Assembly: GCA_004556655.1 (NCBI GenBank) | Contig: SFGF01000016.1 | Span: 1-56,564, forward strand | Direction: 5' to 3' | Source of the DNA: Lachnospiraceae bacterium | GTDB taxonomy: Bacteria; Bacillota; Clostridia; Lachnospirales; Lachnospiraceae | Length of the DNA: 56,564 nt | Part shown: in pieces, positions 8,141 through 17,030 of the stretch | Layout: each line of letters begins with the position of its first letter | How positions within the stretch are numbered: the stretch's first letter is position 1 | Position numbers and translations under genes: made by a program | The notes under the pieces: model-generated | The model's database searches: none | What the model was told of the DNA's origin: nothing | What the model saw: only the letters and a program-made list of their open reading frames with translations

Positions 8141-9919
8141 ATGAATATAACAGAAAATAACGATAAGATGGTTGTAGACTGGAAATTTGATTCAATGTAT
8201 TGTAAATCCGGTTCTCTGGAAGGAAATGATCTGGTTATCAGAGATGCTTCGGGAAACGGGAATGATCTTCGATTGAACACAGAGCGTATTACTGAAGGAA
8301 AGAATGCAGATTCGTATATGGCATTTGTGAAGGATAATATTTATGGAGATAAAGATACAGAATGCATTTACGTGGGTCCTGAGAACATGAATTCAGGAAA
8401 AAAGACGGGTGCATTTTTTGAGACGGTTTCTGATGCCCCTGTGAACAGAGAGGAATTTGTGAATGGCTATACCATTGAAGTGATTTTAAAGATACCCGTA
8501 GACAGCGAGCTTTCGGCATGGTCTTGTGTGTTTGGACGAAAAGGTACCGGAAAATTGTCAGGAGTAAAGGGAGAAGAGACACAGTCCAACGGAGGTTTGA
8601 ATGTATCTGAATCCGGAGAACTGCAGTGGAATCCCTGGACAGCCAACAATGATGAGATTCAGACGAATCCCACCACATGGTCGGATGCAGATGGAATTCA
8701 GCCGGACAAATGGCATCATGTGGTGATAAAAAATGATGGATATAGTACCATCATGATTGTTGACGGAATTCAGGTTCAGCGTTGTAACACCTTTCAGAAA
8801 CAGAATGGTATTAAAGCATTGAATGCAGGAGTACAGGGCATATGGGTAGTAGGTACTGCTTACTGGAGCGAAGCAGATGTATTTTCAGAGACACTTTGTG
8901 GGGATGCCATTTTTAAAGGCTGTATCCAGGAAATCAGAATCTGCAGAGGTGAAGTAGATCCGAAAAACTATCTGGTGACTGAACACACAATCGATGACAG
9001 GTATCATCTTGCCGGTAATAATGATCCATATCCGGATCTTGCAGGGGGAAGTAATTATACTTTTGTAAATATTCCGGATCCTCAGTATCAGACTCAGTAT
9101 AAACCGGAAATCGTGGATGCGCAGATGGAATGGATTCGTGACAATGCTGAAAAATTGCATATTGCAATGGCCATTTGTGTGGGAGATCTTTCGCAGGATG
9201 GTACACAGCGGGAATTTTTAAGAGCAGATCAGACATTTTCTATCTTAGACAATGCCCGGATTCCTTATATGGTAACGGACGGAAATCATGATGGTCCTGA
9301 ATTTAAGAAATATTTCGGCGGGACCAGATATGAGAGACAGCCCGGATATCAGGGTACAGGCCCTTCTGGAATTTCCGGTTATTCTATTATCAGCGCAGGT
9401 TCCTACAGCTATCTGTTTTTGTCCCTTCCGTGGGAAGAAGAGGATGCTATCTCAGACAGAGAATGGATATTGAATGTTCTGGATACACACAGAGAATATC
9501 CGACAATCGTATTCTCGCATTTTAATGAAGATATGGATACCTTTGTAAAACCCTTTGATCAGGTGTTCATGACAGTGCGGGGGCATATAGAGGAAAGATG
9601 GGTGTCTGTTTTTAAAAACAATATGGGACACGATGTGATTGATGTGGTGACAAACTATCAGTTTGACCTTTATGGAGGAAATGGATGGCTGAGTACTATG
9701 GAATTTGATGAGGAAGCAAACAGGATTTATTTTCGGTGTTATTCTCCATGGGTAGAAAAGAAAATGAAAATACTCAGTGGTGAGATAGAAAATAACGGAA
9801 TTCTCCTTCCGGGAGAAATGCGGCTGTTTCCGTTTGATAAGCTTTGCAATACAGTAGTCGCAACGGATAATATGGTGATAGAAATAGATTTCAAAAAACG
9901 ATTTACGACTGGGCAATAG
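8141..9919 (+). CDS. LamG-like and metallophosphoesterase protein without signal peptide
   Basis: The 592-residue protein has an N-terminal laminin-G/concanavalin-like region (about 10-280, with GYTIEVILKIP and KWHHVVIKNDG). A calcineurin-like phosphoesterase domain follows (about 300-560). Metal-binding motifs visible are PDPQYQ, GDLSQDG (about 346), GNHDG (about 380), SHFN and RGH. It is very close in sequence to the LamG-phosphoesterase part of the next gene but begins directly at the LamG domain. It lacks that protein's signal peptide, acidic linker, C-terminal Ig-like repeats and wall anchor. GGGAGGGATC upstream supports the ATG. It may be cytoplasmic, exported by an unrecognised route, or a decaying copy; substrate unknown. 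Confidence 0.85.
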   Translation: MNITENNDKMVVDWKFDSMYCKSGSLEGNDLVIRDASGNGNDLRLNTERITEGKNADSYMAFVKDNIYGDKDTECIYVGPENMNSGKKTGAFFETVSDAPVNREEFVNGYTIEVILKIPVDSELSAWSCVFGRKGTGKLSGVKGEETQSNGGLNVSESGELQWNPWTANNDEIQTNPTTWSDADGIQPDKWHHVVIKNDGYSTIMIVDGIQVQRCNTFQKQNGIKALNAGVQGIWVVGTAYWSEADVFSETLCGDAIFKGCIQEIRICRGEVDPKNYLVTEHTIDDRYHLAGNNDPYPDLAGGSNYTFVNIPDPQYQTQYKPEIVDAQMEWIRDNAEKLHIAMAICVGDLSQDGTQREFLRADQTFSILDNARIPYMVTDGNHDGPEFKKYFGGTRYERQPGYQGTGPSGISGYSIISAGSYSYLFLSLPWEEEDAISDREWILNVLDTHREYPTIVFSHFNEDMDTFVKPFDQVFMTVRGHIEERWVSVFKNNMGHDVIDVVTNYQFDLYGGNGWLSTMEFDEEANRIYFRCYSPWVEKKMKILSGEIENNGILLPGEMRLFPFDKLCNTVVATDNMVIEIDFKKRFTTGQ

Positions 9920-9969
9920 TGTATGTATGGAACCTGGCATATAAAGTCGAAAAAAGTCCACTGTTTTTT

Positions 9970-10011
9970 ATAGTTTTGTCTATTGTGGTAAAAATGCAAA
10001 ATTAGTATTAT
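9970..10011 (+). promoter_or_regulatory. Promoter and conserved box before the anchored phosphoesterase gene
   Basis: ATAGTTTTGTCTATTGTGG (9970-9988) differs in one base from the box before the paralog. Its terminal TTGTGG (9983-9988) stands 17 bases from TATTAT (10006-10011). The leader to the start codon is then about 185 bases. Confidence 0.5.
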
Positions 10012-10202
10012 AGGCGTACTTATAAGTATATCCATAAAAATTAACGGGGCACTTTTATTAGGAGAAGGATGATTATGATAAAGATCAGGGGAGGTGACTG
10101 TAAGTATTAAGTATATAAGTGCAGAAGTGCTATGTGTTTATGTAAAACATCTATGTTAATTGTATGGTGCATGAAATTGGCATTATATTTAAGGAGGAAC
10201 CT

Positions 10203-13200
10203 ATGAAACGGAGATTTGTGAATGTATTATTAAGTACAGCGCTGACAGTGGGTATGTTGACGCAGTCTGCTGTACAGGTGGCAGCTCTTGAACTCCCGGA
10301 TGGCGAAGAAATATTGGAGAAAGAGATCGTCTCGGATGTCGAGAGGGGAATATCTGAAGAAGGACAGACGGAAGAAGAAACCGGAGAACAGACAGAAGAT
10401 ATAGTAGATGAAAATGGGGAAGAAAATCAGGAAGACGAGGTTTTGACGGAAGAAACAGATGAGGATACTATTTCGGAAGAAGAAGAAACCGAGGAAGAAA
10501 CTGATGTAGAGGAAGAATACGGAATCATGTTGCTGGATAATGAATTCATTCCTGATGAAGTGCCAGCAAATACCGTTGTGGACTGGAAATTTGATTCTGA
10601 TTATATTAAATCCGGTTCTCTGGAAACGAATGATCTTATAATCTATGATGCATCCGGCAATGGAAATGATCTGCAGCTGAATACGGAGCGTGTTCCGGCT
10701 GGTAAAAATGCCGGTAATTATATTTCATTTTCAGCAGATGATATTTATGGTAATGAGGGGATAGAAAGTATTTATATTACTCCCGAAAATACAGGAAATT
10801 CAGGCAAAAAGAAGGGTGCATTTTTTGAGACGGTTGCCGGAGCACCTATGAATGATGAAGAATTTACGGGTGGATATACGATCGAAGTTATTTTAAAAGT
10901 TCCACAGCAGTTATGTGCATGGTCTTCTATATTTGGTCAGAAAGGAACCGGAAAACTGGCAGGTATGGTTGGCGGTGAGCCGGAAGCCAATGGAGGATTA
11001 AATATTTCCAGTTCAGGAGAGTTGCAGTGGAATCCATGGACAACAAATAATGCTGAGATACAGGATAATCCAACCACATGGTCGGATGCCGGCGGAGTTC
11101 AGCGTGAGAAATGGCATCATGTTGTAATTAAAAATGACGGACATAGTACGGTGATGATCGTTGATGGTATTCAGGTTCAACGTTGCAATACGTTTGAGAA
11201 CCAGGTAGGAATTAAATCCTTAAATGTTGGAGGTCAGAAAGCGTGGGTAGTAGGTACTGCTTACTGGAGTGGAGCAAGTTCGTTCTCAGAAGCATCCTGC
11301 GGTGATGCGATTTTTAAAGGATATATCCAGGAAATCAGAATGTCCAAAGGTACGGTAGATCCCAGTGATTATCTGGTGACAGAACACGTGGTGGATGACA
11401 GATACCAGAATCTTCCCGGAGATAATGATCCGTATCCGGAACTTGCAAATAAGGATAATTATACCTTTGTAAATATTCCTGATCCTCAGTATCAGACCCA
11501 GTATAAACCGGAAATCGTAGATTCACAGATTGAATGGATCCGCGACAATGCAGAAAAGTTAAACATTGCAATGAGTTTGTGTGTGGGTGATCTTTCACAG
11601 GACGGTACAGCACGTGAGTTTGAAAGAGCTAATCAGGCCTTTTCTCTGCTTGACGAAGCAAATCTTCCATATCTGGTGGTAGATGGAAACCATGACGGCA
11701 ATGAATTTAAGACTCTTTTCAGTGGTTCCCGTTATGAAGGGGATACAGGTTATCAGGGAACAGGACCTTCCGGAGTTTCAAGTTACTCCATCGTAAGAGC
11801 AGGTTCTTATGAGTATTTATTCCTGTCCCTTCCGTGGGGATATAAAGATGCGAACGGTGTTTCAGATCTTGACAAAGACAGAGAATGGATTCTGAATGTT
11901 CTGGATACGCACAGAGATTATCCTACCATTGTATTCTCACATTTTAATACGAATGTGGATACTTTTGTAAAACCGTATGATCAGGTATTTATGACCGTAC
12001 GTGGACATGTTACATACAGAGGAATTTCTAGTTTTAAAAACAATGCAGGACATGATGTAATTGATGTTGTAACAAACTATCAGTTTGACCTTTATGGAGG
12101 CAACGGCTGGCTCAGTACCATGGAGTTTGATGAGTCGGCCAACACAGTTACGCTCCGCAGCTATTCTCCATGGGTTGAGAAGAAGATGAAGATTATCAGC
12201 GGTGAAATCGAGAATAATGGTGTGCTTCTCGCAGATGAAATGCAGCTCTTCCCATTTGATAAACTCAGTAACAGACTTGATACAACATCAGGTTCTACGG
12301 ATGATACGGTAGTGCTTAATCTTAACTTCAAAGAACGTTTCCCATCGGGAACTTTGGTTTCCATGGAAAACACAGCTCTTAAAGCGGATATGCTGAAAGA
12401 AAAAATTGATGCAGCGAATAGAGTACTGGAAAATGCAAATGAATTGCAGTATACGGAAGAAGATCTTCAGGCACTGAAAAACACAATTGAAGACGCAGAA
12501 GCATTTTACGCAGAATATGAAGCAATTACGTCAGTTACACCACTGGATAAAATAAGTGCTTTAGAAGAAAATATGATTGCAGCTAAGAATAAATTGATTG
12601 ATGCAATGAATGCATTTGAGGATGCAGCGAAACCAGTAACAGAAATCAAAGTTATTGGCGGCGATTTTGAAATGAATGTCAATGAAACAAAACAGCTGTC
12701 TGTTGTTGTAGGACCGGAAGAGGCAGTAACGAAAGATGTTATCTGGACTTCTTCTAACGAAAGTGTAGCAGTTGTGGATGAAGCGGGTGCAGTTACATCT
12801 TTGAAAGAAGGTATTGCAGTTATTACCGCTTCTACAGTAGATGGAAGCAATCTGAAAGCATTTGCGTTTGTTACGGTAAAACAGCCGGCAAAAGGAGTTG
12901 CAATCAGTAAAGATAAGGCGGCTCTGAAGGTTGGTGAAACTCTGCAGCTTTCCGCAAAAGTAACAGAGGGAACCAATAAAGGAATTCTCTGGGTATCCAG
13001 TAATCCGGATATTGCATCTGTAGATCAGTTTGGTCTGGTAACAGCAGTGAAGGAAGGAAATGTTGAAATTGCAGCAGTAGCAGAAGATGGGCAGGGAGCC
13101 TATGCAATTTGTGCAATTACTGTATCCGCCAAAAAAGATTCAGCAGTAATAAAGGATACAAACAATACCACAAATAATAATACATCTAATAAAACAGCGG

Positions 13201-13346
13201 GACAGAGTACTTCTACAACAACGAAAACCACAAGTCTGCAGACAGGCGATCAGAATCTGATGGGCATTTTGATGGCAGCAATGTTGTTGACGGTTTCCAT
13301 TGGTGCAATTGTTACATTAGTATTGAAAAAGAAAAAATTCAGATAA
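10203..13346 (+). CDS. Sortase-anchored LamG-phosphoesterase surface protein with Ig-like repeats
   Basis: This 1047-residue protein is secreted and wall-anchored. Order: signal peptide (about 1-28); Glu/Asp-rich linker (30-110); LamG-like domain (115-400); calcineurin-like metallophosphoesterase (415-690, with PDPQYQ, GDLSQDG, GNHDG, SHFN, RGH); a helical FIVAR-like segment (about 720-805); two Big_2 bacterial Ig-like domains (from 812 and 895); a Thr/Asn/Ser-rich spacer; then LQTGD, a hydrophobic helix and KKKKFR. The last part resembles the TGD variant of the LPXTG sortase signal. The start at 10203 follows AAGGAGG; an in-frame ATG 39 bases earlier lacks such a site and would spoil the signal peptide. 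Substrate unknown; the LamG part could bind glycans. Confidence 0.9.
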   Translation: MKRRFVNVLLSTALTVGMLTQSAVQVAALELPDGEEILEKEIVSDVERGISEEGQTEEETGEQTEDIVDENGEENQEDEVLTEETDEDTISEEEETEEETDVEEEYGIMLLDNEFIPDEVPANTVVDWKFDSDYIKSGSLETNDLIIYDASGNGNDLQLNTERVPAGKNAGNYISFSADDIYGNEGIESIYITPENTGNSGKKKGAFFETVAGAPMNDEEFTGGYTIEVILKVPQQLCAWSSIFGQKGTGKLAGMVGGEPEANGGLNISSSGELQWNPWTTNNAEIQDNPTTWSDAGGVQREKWHHVVIKNDGHSTVMIVDGIQVQRCNTFENQVGIKSLNVGGQKAWVVGTAYWSGASSFSEASCGDAIFKGYIQEIRMSKGTVDPSDYLVTEHVVDDRYQNLPGDNDPYPELANKDNYTFVNIPDPQYQTQYKPEIVDSQIEWIRDNAEKLNIAMSLCVGDLSQDGTAREFERANQAFSLLDEANLPYLVVDGNHDGNEFKTLFSGSRYEGDTGYQGTGPSGVSSYSIVRAGSYEYLFLSLPWGYKDANGVSDLDKDREWILNVLDTHRDYPTIVFSHFNTNVDTFVKPYDQVFMTVRGHVTYRGISSFKNNAGHDVIDVVTNYQFDLYGGNGWLSTMEFDESANTVTLRSYSPWVEKKMKIISGEIENNGVLLADEMQLFPFDKLSNRLDTTSGSTDDTVVLNLNFKERFPSGTLVSMENTALKADMLKEKIDAANRVLENANELQYTEEDLQALKNTIEDAEAFYAEYEAITSVTPLDKISALEENMIAAKNKLIDAMNAFEDAAKPVTEIKVIGGDFEMNVNETKQLSVVVGPEEAVTKDVIWTSSNESVAVVDEAGAVTSLKEGIAVITASTVDGSNLKAFAFVTVKQPAKGVAISKDKAALKVGETLQLSAKVTEGTNKGILWVSSNPDIASVDQFGLVTAVKEGNVEIAAVAEDGQGAYAICAITVSAKKDSAVIKDTNNTTNNNTSNKTAGQSTSTTTKTTSLQTGDQNLMGILMAAMLLTVSIGAIVTLVLKKKKFR

Positions 13347-13385
13347 GATAAATCATTCATTCATCCTATAGAATTATAGCAGTAG

Positions 13386-13430
13386 AAATCCACTGGAACA
13401 ATGCTTTGCATTGCGCCAGTGGATTTTCGT
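13386..13430 (+). terminator. Terminator after the surface protein gene
   Basis: AAATCCACTGG (13386-13396) pairs with CCAGTGGATTT (13416-13426), with an inner ATGC/GCAT stem and a short T-run. It lies 40 bases beyond the stop codon. Confidence 0.75.
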
Positions 13431-13496
13431 TGAAGCGAACCCTTTTGTTTGGTTATAATGCTGAAAATCACTCTGAAAAAAACAATTTTTTCTGTA

Positions 13497-13567
13497 TTGT
13501 ATCTTTCAAAAAGTTCACCTATAATAGACCGTATGAAAATTCCCGGGCCAAAATGCTCGGGGTTTTT
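13497..13567 (+). promoter_or_regulatory. Promoter with immediate terminator hairpin before the MATE gene
   Basis: TTGTAT (13497-13502), 17 bases and TATAAT (13520-13525) form a strong promoter with a start near 13532. Only about ten bases later TCCCGGGC (13541-13548) pairs, with two G-U pairs, to GCTCGGGG (13555-13562), followed by TTTTT. A full-length transcript of the MATE gene must read through this, so attenuation or a tiny stable RNA is possible. A 33-codon reading frame starts at 13533. Confidence 0.55.
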
Positions 13568-13649
13568 CATGTCTCAAAACTCGAAAGAAAATTCCTGCAG
13601 CTGCTTGAGAGAAAGTATGGTTGCAAATTTGTGAAAGGCGGGACAGCAT

Positions 13650-14996
13650 ATGGAAAAAGACATGACAGTAGGAAACCCGGCGAAAATTATCTGGAATTTT
13701 ACTTTGCCGGTAGTGATTGGCAATATTTTTCAGCAATTTTATACGATGGTAGATACGGTGATCGTAGGAAAGTTTGTAGGAACCAATGCCCTGGCAGCTG
13801 TTGGTGCCACAGGTACCATTTGTTTTCTGATTCTGGGATTTTTGATGGGTCTGACGGCTGGATTTACGGTACTTACCAGTCAGAGATTTGGAGCTGGAGA
13901 TATGGCTGGCATGCGGAAAACAGTAGGTTCGGCGGCGGTATTATCCGTGGTCATTTCCATTATTATGACGATTATAAGTATGGCAGGTATGAAATCCCTG
14001 CTTAAATTGATGAATACACCGGATGATATTTTTCATGATGCATATATGTATATTATGATCATCTGTGCAGGTATTTTTGCGCAGGTCCTGTATAATCTTC
14101 TGGCGGGTGTTTTGAGAGCTCTTGGAAACAGTAAGACACCATTGTACTTCCTTTTGTTCTCTGCAGTGCTGAACATATTACTGGATTTACTTCTGATTAT
14201 TGTATTTCATCTGGGAGCACCGGGAGCAGCTTATGCTACTGTGATTGCTCAGGGAGTGTCAGGTATTCTTTGCCTGATTTATATTATTAAGAAAGTACCT
14301 CTTCTGAGATTGGAAAAATCAGATTTCAAACCAAATGCTCATTTGATTCGAACACAGCTGTCACTGGGATTTCCCATGGCGCTGCAATTTTCCATCACTG
14401 CAATCGGAACGATGATGGTGCAGTCCGCATTGAATATTCTGGGATCCGTACATGTGGCGGCATTTACTGCAGCAAGTAAAATAGAACAGGTGATTTCTCA
14501 AATGTATGTTGCACTTGGAACCACCATGGCTACTTATTCGGCACAGAATATGGGTGCAGGAAAAGTCAGAAGGATTCATCAGGGATTTATGGCAGCTACC
14601 GTAATTTCTTTTGTCTATTCGGCACTGGCTGGTGTTTTGACATACTATTGGGGATATAAACTGACAGGCTTATTTGTATCGGAAAATCTGGATATGGTTA
14701 TCGGTCTGGTAGATATTTACCTGAAATGCGCAACATTGTTCTTTATCCCACTGGCAGTTGTCAATGTATACAGAAACGGTATCCAGGGAATGGGATTTGG
14801 TCTGGCAGCTATGATGGGCGGAGTAGCAGAACTTGTAGGTCGTGGTGTTGTGGCGACAATAGCCTCCAGATATAAGAGCTATTGGGGAATCTGCATGGCC
14901 AGCCCGGTAGCATGGATACTTGCGGCGGTATTGTTTCTTATCATGTACTGGCGGATCATGCGCAGATTAAAAAAGAGTAAGAGGTATGAGTTTTAA
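13650..14996 (+). CDS. MATE family efflux transporter
   Basis: The 448-residue protein is a 12-helix cation-coupled drug or metabolite exporter of the MATE family. Its opening (GNPAKIIWNFTLPVVIGNIFQQFYTMVDTVIVG) is the classic DinF/NorM-like first helix, and a second half with the same fold begins near residue 230. Family length is 440-460. The ribosome site is poor (GGCGGG about ten bases upstream). Substrate cannot be read from sequence. It is unrelated in operon to the second MATE gene, which is on the other strand 700 bases on. Confidence 0.9.
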   Translation: MEKDMTVGNPAKIIWNFTLPVVIGNIFQQFYTMVDTVIVGKFVGTNALAAVGATGTICFLILGFLMGLTAGFTVLTSQRFGAGDMAGMRKTVGSAAVLSVVISIIMTIISMAGMKSLLKLMNTPDDIFHDAYMYIMIICAGIFAQVLYNLLAGVLRALGNSKTPLYFLLFSAVLNILLDLLLIIVFHLGAPGAAYATVIAQGVSGILCLIYIIKKVPLLRLEKSDFKPNAHLIRTQLSLGFPMALQFSITAIGTMMVQSALNILGSVHVAAFTAASKIEQVISQMYVALGTTMATYSAQNMGAGKVRRIHQGFMAATVISFVYSALAGVLTYYWGYKLTGLFVSENLDMVIGLVDIYLKCATLFFIPLAVVNVYRNGIQGMGFGLAAMMGGVAELVGRGVVATIASRYKSYWGICMASPVAWILAAVLFLIMYWRIMRRLKKSKRYEF

Positions 14997-15083
14997 GTTC
15001 GTGTGATGGTGAAAGGAGTGAGGCTGCCGAAAATATGAGGGACATATTTTCAGCAGCCATGTACTTTGTCGGCGACACGAACT
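14993..15083. terminator. Two-level hairpin between convergent MATE and spmB
   Basis: An outer stem (TTTAAGTTCGTGT near 14993-15005 with ACACGAACTTTAAA near 15075-15088) encloses an inner stem GGCTGC-GAAAATATG / CATATTTTC-GCAGCC (about 15022-15057). It overlaps both gene ends and probably ends transcription from both sides, though T-runs are weak. Confidence 0.55.
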
Positions 15084-15608
15084 TTAAATCATACCGGCCA
15101 GTATAACGCTGGCGATCGTTCCGGCGAGGGTTGCCAGAAGAGCACCGGACAAGGTGTAGCGAGTTTTGGTGACTTTGGCGGCAATAAAATAAACACTCAT
15201 TGTGTAAAAAATAGTTTCGGTACTGCTCAGTACTAGGGAAGCAATCAGTCCTGATCTTGAGTCGGTACCGAATTCTTTATATATATCCAGAAGGAGCCCT
15301 GTGGCGGCACTGGAGGAAAACATTTTGACAATGGTCAGCGGAACCAGTTCGGCGGGAAAACCGATTCGATTCAGTATACCGCTAAAGAGATTTCCAAGCA
15401 TATCCAGGAATCCGGAAGCTCGCAGAATGCCTACTCCGGTCATCAGTCCGATCAGAGTGGGCATTATTTTTACAACGGTCTTTAAGCCGCTGGCAGCCCC
15501 ATCTACAAAATCTTCATAAATATTTCTTTTCATGAGGAATCCAAATCCCACAATGTAAAATATAATAAGAGGAATCATAAGATCTGATAAAAAGAGCAGG
15601 ATTTTCAT
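15084..15608 (-). CDS. spmB: Spore maturation protein B (nucleoside-recognition/Gate domain)
   Basis: The 174-residue protein has several membrane helices and matches SpmB of Bacillus in length (about 178) and pattern (LIIFYIVGFGFL near the start; VPLTIVKMFSSSAATGLL; SSTETIFYTMSVYF). SpmB acts with SpmA in spore core dehydration. No spmA lies beside it here, although the two are usually adjacent. It is transcribed in the same direction as the upstream MATE gene but a terminator separates them. The function is by family. Confidence 0.87.
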   Translation of the reverse strand: MKILLFLSDLMIPLIIFYIVGFGFLMKRNIYEDFVDGAASGLKTVVKIMPTLIGLMTGVGILRASGFLDMLGNLFSGILNRIGFPAELVPLTIVKMFSSSAATGLLLDIYKEFGTDSRSGLIASLVLSSTETIFYTMSVYFIAAKVTKTRYTLSGALLATLAGTIASVILAGMI

Positions 15609-15651
15609 AAAAACTCCAATTGAGTTGTTGATTTATCTTATTCCTGATGAG

Positions 15652-15692
15652 AGAAAAAAAGACCCGGGGAAAGATCACACTCCCCGGGGATA
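15652..15692 (-). terminator. Terminator after the minus-strand MATE gene
   Basis: On the minus strand CCCCGGGGA pairs with TTCCCCGGG over a nine-base loop and is followed by TCTTTTTTT. The stem overlaps the last codons and the stop of the MATE gene. Confidence 0.8.
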
Positions 15693-17030
15693 TTTGCGGA
15701 ATTTTACAATGTAATAGATGATGAACAACACTGCTGTAATAAACCATGTGATCGGATAACTGAAAATAATCGTAGAAATCTCCGGTCGGAAAGGTACGAT
15801 GAAAAGAATCCAGATTACACGCAGGACGCAGATGCCGCCACAGGTCATGATCATGGGAATCAATACATCTCCGGTGCCGCGAAGAGCTCCCGACAAAAGT
15901 TCTATAAATACATATAGAAAGTAGGTGGGCGCAATCAGGTGCAGCATGTCCATACCGATGGTAACGACGGAACTGTCAGCGGAAAAAAGCCGGAAAAGCA
16001 TTTCTCCTGCACCGAAGAAAAAGCCGGTGATGGCAAAAGCCGTTGCCAGAGCCATACTGATCCCTACAACTACACTTTTTTTCATTCGATCATATTTTCC
16101 TGCACCGTAATTTTGTCCTACAAAGGTAGTGACAGCGATTCCGAAAGCACTGTTTACCATCCAGTAAAAGGCATCAATTTTTCCAAATGCGGTCCAGGCG
16201 GCAATCGTATCCGTTCCGAAAGTGTTCAGAGAGGCCTGAATCATCATGTTGGAGGCCGAATACATAATCGTCTGAAATCCTGTAGGAAGTCCAATCCAGA
16301 TCAAAGAAAGAAGAGCTGATTTATAAAAACGAATTTCTTTCAGTTCCAGACAGTACAGATCATCGGAGTGCATCAGCGCCCGTGTGACAAGGACGGCACT
16401 GACAGCCTGAGAAAATACGGTAGCAATGGCGACACCGCTTATTCCCATATGAAATACAAGAACAAGTACAATATCCAGTGCAATATTTAGGACACAGCAT
16501 ACGATCAGGTAGTAGAGCGGACGCCGGGAGTCTCCGACTGCCCGGAGAATGCTGGAACCGATATTGTAGATAAAAACAAAAAGGATTCCTCCAAAGTAAA
16601 TTCTCAGATACAGTATGGAATCTGCCATCAGTGCTTTCGGTGTATTCATGATCCGAAGAATCCAGGGAGAGACAAGGATTCCCAAAACGGAGATAACCAC
16701 ACTTCCTACAATAGAAAAAGCATATGCAGTATGAAGTGACCGGTTCAGATGTTTTTGATCACCGGCACCGTAATACTGGGAAATAATGACGGTAGCTCCC
16801 GAAGCCAGTCCAACAAAAAATCCCACTACCAGGTTTACAATCTGTGCAGCAGAACCGCCTACGGCTGCAAGTGCTTCTTTTCCAACAAATCGACCCACGA
16901 TAATGGTATCTGCTGTGTTGTAAAGCTGCTGAAAGAAAGTTCCAAGGACAATTGGAAAGAAAAAAAGCAGCAGTTGTTTCCAGATAACTCCCTCAATGAT
17001 CTGATTTTGAGCTGTATCTGTTGTTTTCAT
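15675..17030 (-). CDS. MATE family efflux transporter linked to a Crp/Fnr regulator
   Basis: This 451-residue 12-helix exporter opens with GVIWKQLLLFFFPIVLGTFFQQLYNTADTIIVGRFVG, a standard MATE start. Its ATG overlaps the stop of the Crp/Fnr-type regulator gene by four bases (ATGA), so the two are translationally coupled and form one operon. The regulator therefore probably controls the exporter. It is clearly a different subgroup from the plus-strand MATE gene upstream. Substrate unknown. Confidence 0.9.
   Translation of the reverse strand: MKTTDTAQNQIIEGVIWKQLLLFFFPIVLGTFFQQLYNTADTIIVGRFVGKEALAAVGGSAAQIVNLVVGFFVGLASGATVIISQYYGAGDQKHLNRSLHTAYAFSIVGSVVISVLGILVSPWILRIMNTPKALMADSILYLRIYFGGILFVFIYNIGSSILRAVGDSRRPLYYLIVCCVLNIALDIVLVLVFHMGISGVAIATVFSQAVSAVLVTRALMHSDDLYCLELKEIRFYKSALLSLIWIGLPTGFQTIMYSASNMMIQASLNTFGTDTIAAWTAFGKIDAFYWMVNSAFGIAVTTFVGQNYGAGKYDRMKKSVVVGISMALATAFAITGFFFGAGEMLFRLFSADSSVVTIGMDMLHLIAPTYFLYVFIELLSGALRGTGDVLIPMIMTCGGICVLRVIWILFIVPFRPEISTIIFSYPITWFITAVLFIIYYIVKFRKYPRGV

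Noticed and set aside
13533..13634. A 33-codon leader peptide before the MATE gene
   Set aside because: The frame starts at the predicted transcription start with no ribosome site and passes through the terminator stem; kept only as a remark.
13406..14005. A 199-codon frame overlapping the MATE start
   Set aside because: It runs out of frame through the MATE gene, is rich in Gly, Tyr and Arg and has no ribosome site.
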